A stretch of DNA of 8,747 nt from RYN-433 sp036558265 (GTDB lineage: Bacteria > Planctomycetota > Phycisphaerae > Tepidisphaerales > Tepidisphaeraceae), in the NCBI GenBank assembly GCA_036558265.1, contig DATBFY010000157.1, forward strand, positions 1 to 8,747, read 5' to 3'. Below, one piece after another: positions 6,205-8,747 of the stretch. Position 1 is the first letter of the stretch, and each line of letters begins with the position of its first letter. Both the position numbers and the translations under genes were made by a program. The notes under the pieces were generated by a model, which ran no database searches, had not been told where the DNA came from, and was given only the letters and a program-made list of their open reading frames with translations.

Positions 6205-8388
6205 ATGGGTGCGAACGTCCGCCAGGAAGCGATCCGCCAGATCGCCACCACCAAGCATCATTTGAATCGCGTGGATTTCAAGAAGACGCACGTAAAAGAC
6301 CTGTTCGGCGTGAACGTCTTCAGCGAAGAAGTGCAGAAGCAGCGGCTTCCCAAGCCGGTCTTCAAGGCCCTGCAGAAGACGATCAAGCACGGCGCGCCGC
6401 TCGACCCCACCATCGCCGACGCCGTCGCAGCCGCCATGAAGGACTGGGCCATCGAAAAGGGCGCGACCCACTACACGCACCTCTTCCAGCCGATGACCGG
6501 CATCACCGCCGAGAAGCACGACAGCTTCCTCGCCCCCGACGGCACCGGGGGCGCGCTGGCGGAGTTCTCCGGCAAGGAGCTGATCAAGGGCGAGCCGGAC
6601 GCCAGTTCGTTCCCCTCCGGCGGCCTCCGCGCCACCTTCGAGGCCCGCGGCTACACCGCCTGGGACCCGACCTCCCCCGCCTACATCATGGAGAACCCCA
6701 ACGGTTCGACCCTGGTCATCCCGACCGCGTTCCTCTCCTGGACGGGCGAGGCGCTGGATAAGAAGACCCCCCTGCTCCGCTCGATGGAGGCGCTGTCATC
6801 GCAGGCGCTGCGCATCCTCAAGTTGTTCGGGAACAAGGACGCGGTCAAGGTCTTCACGACCGTCGGCCCCGAGCAGGAATACTTCCTGATCGACAAGAAC
6901 TTCTATTACACCCGCCCGGACCTGATCACCTGCGGGCGAACCCTCTTCGGGGCACCGCCCCCCAAGGGCCAGGAGCTGGAAGACCAGTATTTCGGCTCGA
7001 TCCCCGAGCGGGTGCTGGCGTGCATGGCCGAGGTCGAGGCGGACCTCTTCAAGCTCGGTGTGCCGGTCAAGACGCGGCACAACGAGGTGGCCCCGAGCCA
7101 GTACGAGATCGCGCCGCTCTTCGAGATGAGCAACCTGGCGGTGGACCACCAGAACCTGATCATGGAGCTCTTGCGCAAGACCGCGGAGAAGTACGGCCTG
7201 GTCGCCCTGCTGCACGAGAAGCCGTTCGCCGGGATCAACGGTTCGGGCAAGCACAACAACTGGTCGATGGCCACCGACACAGGTGAGAACCTGCTCAACC
7301 CCGGCGACAACCCGCACGACAACGCCCAGTTCCTGGTCTTCTGCACCGCCGTCATCCGCGCCGTCAACAAGTACGCCGAGATCCTGCGCCTCTCGATCGC
7401 GTCGACCCACAACGACCACCGCCTGGGCGCCAACGAGGCCCCGCCCGCGATCATCTCGATCTTCCTGGGCGACCAGCTCAACGACATCTTCGAGCAGATC
7501 GAGAAGGGCGGCGCCAAGAGCAGCAAGCAGGGCGGGACGTTCGTGACGGGCGTCAGCGTGCTCCCCCCGCTTCCGAAGGAGGCCGGCGACCGAAACCGCA
7601 CGTCGCCGTTCGCGTTCACGGGCAACAAGTTCGAGTTCCGCGCCGTCGGCTCCAGCGCCAACATCGCCGGGGCCAACACCGTCCTCAACACGATCGTCGC
7701 CGAGTCGCTCGACTTCATCGCCTCCAAGCTCGAGTCCGAGGTCAAGGGCGGCAAGGACATCAACAAGGCGATCCAGGAACTGCTCCCCCCGATCGTCAAG
7801 GAGAGCAAGCGCGTCATCTTCAACGGCAACAACTACGCCGAGGAGTGGCACAACGAGGCCGCCAAGCGCGGCCTGCCCAACCACAAGAACACGATCGAGG
7901 TGCTGCCGGTCGTCACCCGCAAGGACACGATCGAGCTGTTCACCAAGTACAAGGTGTACAGCGAGCGCGAACTGACCAGCCGGTACAACATTTTCGCGGA
8001 GAAGTATGTCAAGGAAGTGAGCATTGAGGCCAACACGATGGTCAACATCGCCAAGACGATGATCCTGCCGGCGGCGCTGCGGTACCAGGCGCAGGTGGCT
8101 CAGGCGGTGAACGCGACGAAGGCCGCGGGTGTGGATGCCGGTGCGCAGGCGGACCACCTGAAGGAGTTGACGGCGACGCTCTCGAAGTTCCAGGCGGCGA
8201 CCGGTGCCTTGGATCATGCGGCTCATCACAAGCACTCGGGCGAGCCGTTTGCGGACGCGAAGTCGACGCGGGACAACGTGTTGCCGAAGATGGTGGAGTT
8301 GCGGGCGCTGGGTGACGCGTTGGAAACGATGGTGGCCGACGACCTGTGGCCGTTGCCCACTTACCGCGAGATGCTCTTCATCAAGTGA
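6205..8388 (+). CDS. glnN: Glutamine synthetase type III (GSIII)
   Basis: This is a 727-residue enzyme of the large GSIII class, which catalyses the same ATP-dependent glutamine synthesis as GSI but is about 50% longer. Characteristic GSIII segments are present: FGVNVFSEEVQKQRLPKPVF near residues 34-53, THYTHLFQPMTGITAEKHDS near 88-107, GPEQEYF at 221-227 (metal ligands), RHNEVAPSQYEIAP at 291-304, NGSGKHNNWS at 345-354, DHRLGANEAPPAI at 404-416, DRNRTSPFAFTGNKFEFRA around 462-480, and the typical end WPLPTYREMLF. The full catalytic core is intact with no frameshift. It lacks the adenylylation-type tyrosine segment of the GSI partner, so its control is expected to be transcriptional or by other means. 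The start is set by AGGAG 8 nt upstream, and an intrinsic terminator follows 20 bp after the stop, so it is likely monocistronic. The last 110 or so codons shift from C-ending to G-ending choices. Confidence 0.97.
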   Translation: MGANVRQEAIRQIATTKHHLNRVDFKKTHVKDLFGVNVFSEEVQKQRLPKPVFKALQKTIKHGAPLDPTIADAVAAAMKDWAIEKGATHYTHLFQPMTGITAEKHDSFLAPDGTGGALAEFSGKELIKGEPDASSFPSGGLRATFEARGYTAWDPTSPAYIMENPNGSTLVIPTAFLSWTGEALDKKTPLLRSMEALSSQALRILKLFGNKDAVKVFTTVGPEQEYFLIDKNFYYTRPDLITCGRTLFGAPPPKGQELEDQYFGSIPERVLACMAEVEADLFKLGVPVKTRHNEVAPSQYEIAPLFEMSNLAVDHQNLIMELLRKTAEKYGLVALLHEKPFAGINGSGKHNNWSMATDTGENLLNPGDNPHDNAQFLVFCTAVIRAVNKYAEILRLSIASTHNDHRLGANEAPPAIISIFLGDQLNDIFEQIEKGGAKSSKQGGTFVTGVSVLPPLPKEAGDRNRTSPFAFTGNKFEFRAVGSSANIAGANTVLNTIVAESLDFIASKLESEVKGGKDINKAIQELLPPIVKESKRVIFNGNNYAEEWHNEAAKRGLPNHKNTIEVLPVVTRKDTIELFTKYKVYSERELTSRYNIFAEKYVKEVSIEANTMVNIAKTMILPAALRYQAQVAQAVNATKAAGVDAGAQADHLKELTATLSKFQAATGALDHAAHHKHSGEPFADAKSTRDNVLPKMVELRALGDALETMVADDLWPLPTYREMLFIK

Positions 8389-8408
8389 CCCAAAGGAGAA
8401 CCCACCCA

Positions 8409-8448
8409 CGGCCCGCCCGACGATATCGGGCGGGCCGCTTCGTTGATT
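8409..8448 (+). terminator. Intrinsic terminator after the type III glutamine synthetase gene
   Basis: CGGCCCGCCCGA (8409-8420) and TCGGGCGGGCCG (8426-8437) form a perfect 12-bp GC-rich stem with a 5-nt loop, followed by CTTCGTTGATT, which is only moderately T-rich. Its position 20 bp after the stop supports the call. Confidence 0.8.
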
Positions 8449-8464
8449 GTGTGTAGCTGGCTTT

Positions 8465-8594
8465 GGTAGGTGCTGCGAGTCGAGCGGCACTGATACACAG
8501 CGCAGAACCCCACGCGGCGCGCACGATTGCTCTTCGGCGCAGCGCGTGACAATACGCATTTCGCGCAGTGCCGCGCCGGCAAGCGGCACCTACC
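8465..8594. repeat. MITE-like element with about 28-bp imperfect terminal inverted repeats
   Basis: The left arm 8465-8492 (GGTAGGTGCTGC ... GCGGCACTG) is mirrored by the right arm 8566-8594 (CAGTGCCGCG ... GCGGCACCTACC). The outer nine and inner nine bases match perfectly, with a divergent centre and one gap. The 73-bp interior has its own partial dyad (CACGCGGCGC near 8511 against GCGCAGCGCGTG near 8537). Each arm can also fold alone (GTGCCG with CGGCAC in the right arm). It carries no gene. No target-site duplication is visible at its edges. It could be a miniature transposable element, a structured intergenic repeat or a structured RNA. Confidence 0.55.
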
Positions 8595-8601
8595 CGGAGC
8601 G

Positions 8602-8729
8602 CGAGCGGGCGAATCCGAAATCCTCGCACAACATATCATCGCTTGAGCGTCACATGATTTTGCTCCGAGCGGGCGAATCCGAAAAGGTAACACAACCCAT
8701 CGTCGCTTGAACGTCACAATTTCCCCTCT
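8602..8729. repeat. Tandem repeat, two copies of a 64-bp unit
   Basis: Copy 1 (8602-8665) and copy 2 (8666-8729) align without gaps at an offset of exactly 64 bp. The first 19 bases, CGAGCGGGCGAATCCGAAA, are identical. CACAAC, TCGCTTGA and CGTCACA are also shared: 44 of the first 53 positions agree, while the last ten or so differ. 64 is not a multiple of three, so it is not a protein repeat. The AATCCGAAATCC core resembles low-complexity intergenic motifs of planctomycete-type genomes (from memory). The array may continue to the right of the window. Confidence 0.65.
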
Positions 8730-8747
8730 CGACACTTTCTCCTCAGC

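Larger units (their letters stand above)
8449..8747. other. Gene-free region at the right end
   Basis: After the terminator no convincing gene is present on either strand. The open frames here cross the repeats, lack ribosome sites and have no recognisable protein features. The content is the MITE-like element, the 64-bp tandem repeat and a short pyrimidine-rich tail (8719-8744). Confidence 0.6.

Noticed and set aside
6796..8589. A 597-residue open frame on the minus strand
   Set aside because: It is antisense to the intact type III glutamine synthetase, crosses its terminator and the inverted-repeat element, and has no recognisable motif.
8447..8710. An 87-residue plus-strand frame after the GSIII terminator
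   Set aside because: It runs through the inverted-repeat element and both tandem repeat copies in different frames, with no ribosome site.
8602..8729. CRISPR-like spaced repeat
   Set aside because: There are only two units, the similarity continues through the would-be spacer, and there are no cas genes.

Overview
The window is GC-rich bacterial DNA with clear AGGAG/GGAGG Shine-Dalgarno sites, many secreted low-complexity proteins, a large secreted metzincin and a type III glutamine synthetase. Taken together this looks most like a member of the Planctomycetota (possibly a Phycisphaerae-like lineage). That is an inference from gene content and style, because no rRNA or marker gene is present to prove it.

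Layout, left to right. (1) Positions 1-2072, minus strand: the first 690 residues of a secreted zinc metalloprotease of the DUF5117/DUF4953 family, running off the left edge. (2) 2283-2876, minus: a secreted protein of unknown function. (3) 2942-3238, minus: a DUF167/YggU-family protein. (4) 3383-3823, plus: a secreted Lys/Ala/Pro-rich protein with no acidic residue, followed by a strong intrinsic terminator. (5) 4034-4354, plus: a small secreted histidine-rich protein, probably metal-binding. (6) 4368-5792, minus: glnA, a type I glutamine synthetase with an adenylylation-type tyrosine. (7) 5793-6204: a 412-bp divergent regulatory region. (8) 6205-8388, plus: glnN, a type III glutamine synthetase, followed by an intrinsic terminator. 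(9) 8449-8747: gene-free DNA with a MITE-like inverted-repeat element and a 64-bp tandem repeat.

The most coherent functional unit is the head-to-head pair of two unrelated-length glutamine synthetases. Both catalyse ATP-dependent ammonia assimilation onto glutamate. They share one intergenic region that holds a recurrent AAATGC/GCATTT motif, small dyads and a plausible glnA promoter. The proteins at 3383-4354 are two exported, compositionally extreme polypeptides, one polycationic and one His/acid-rich, whose jobs cannot be read from sequence alone. No defence system, CRISPR array, transposase, tRNA or rRNA was seen.
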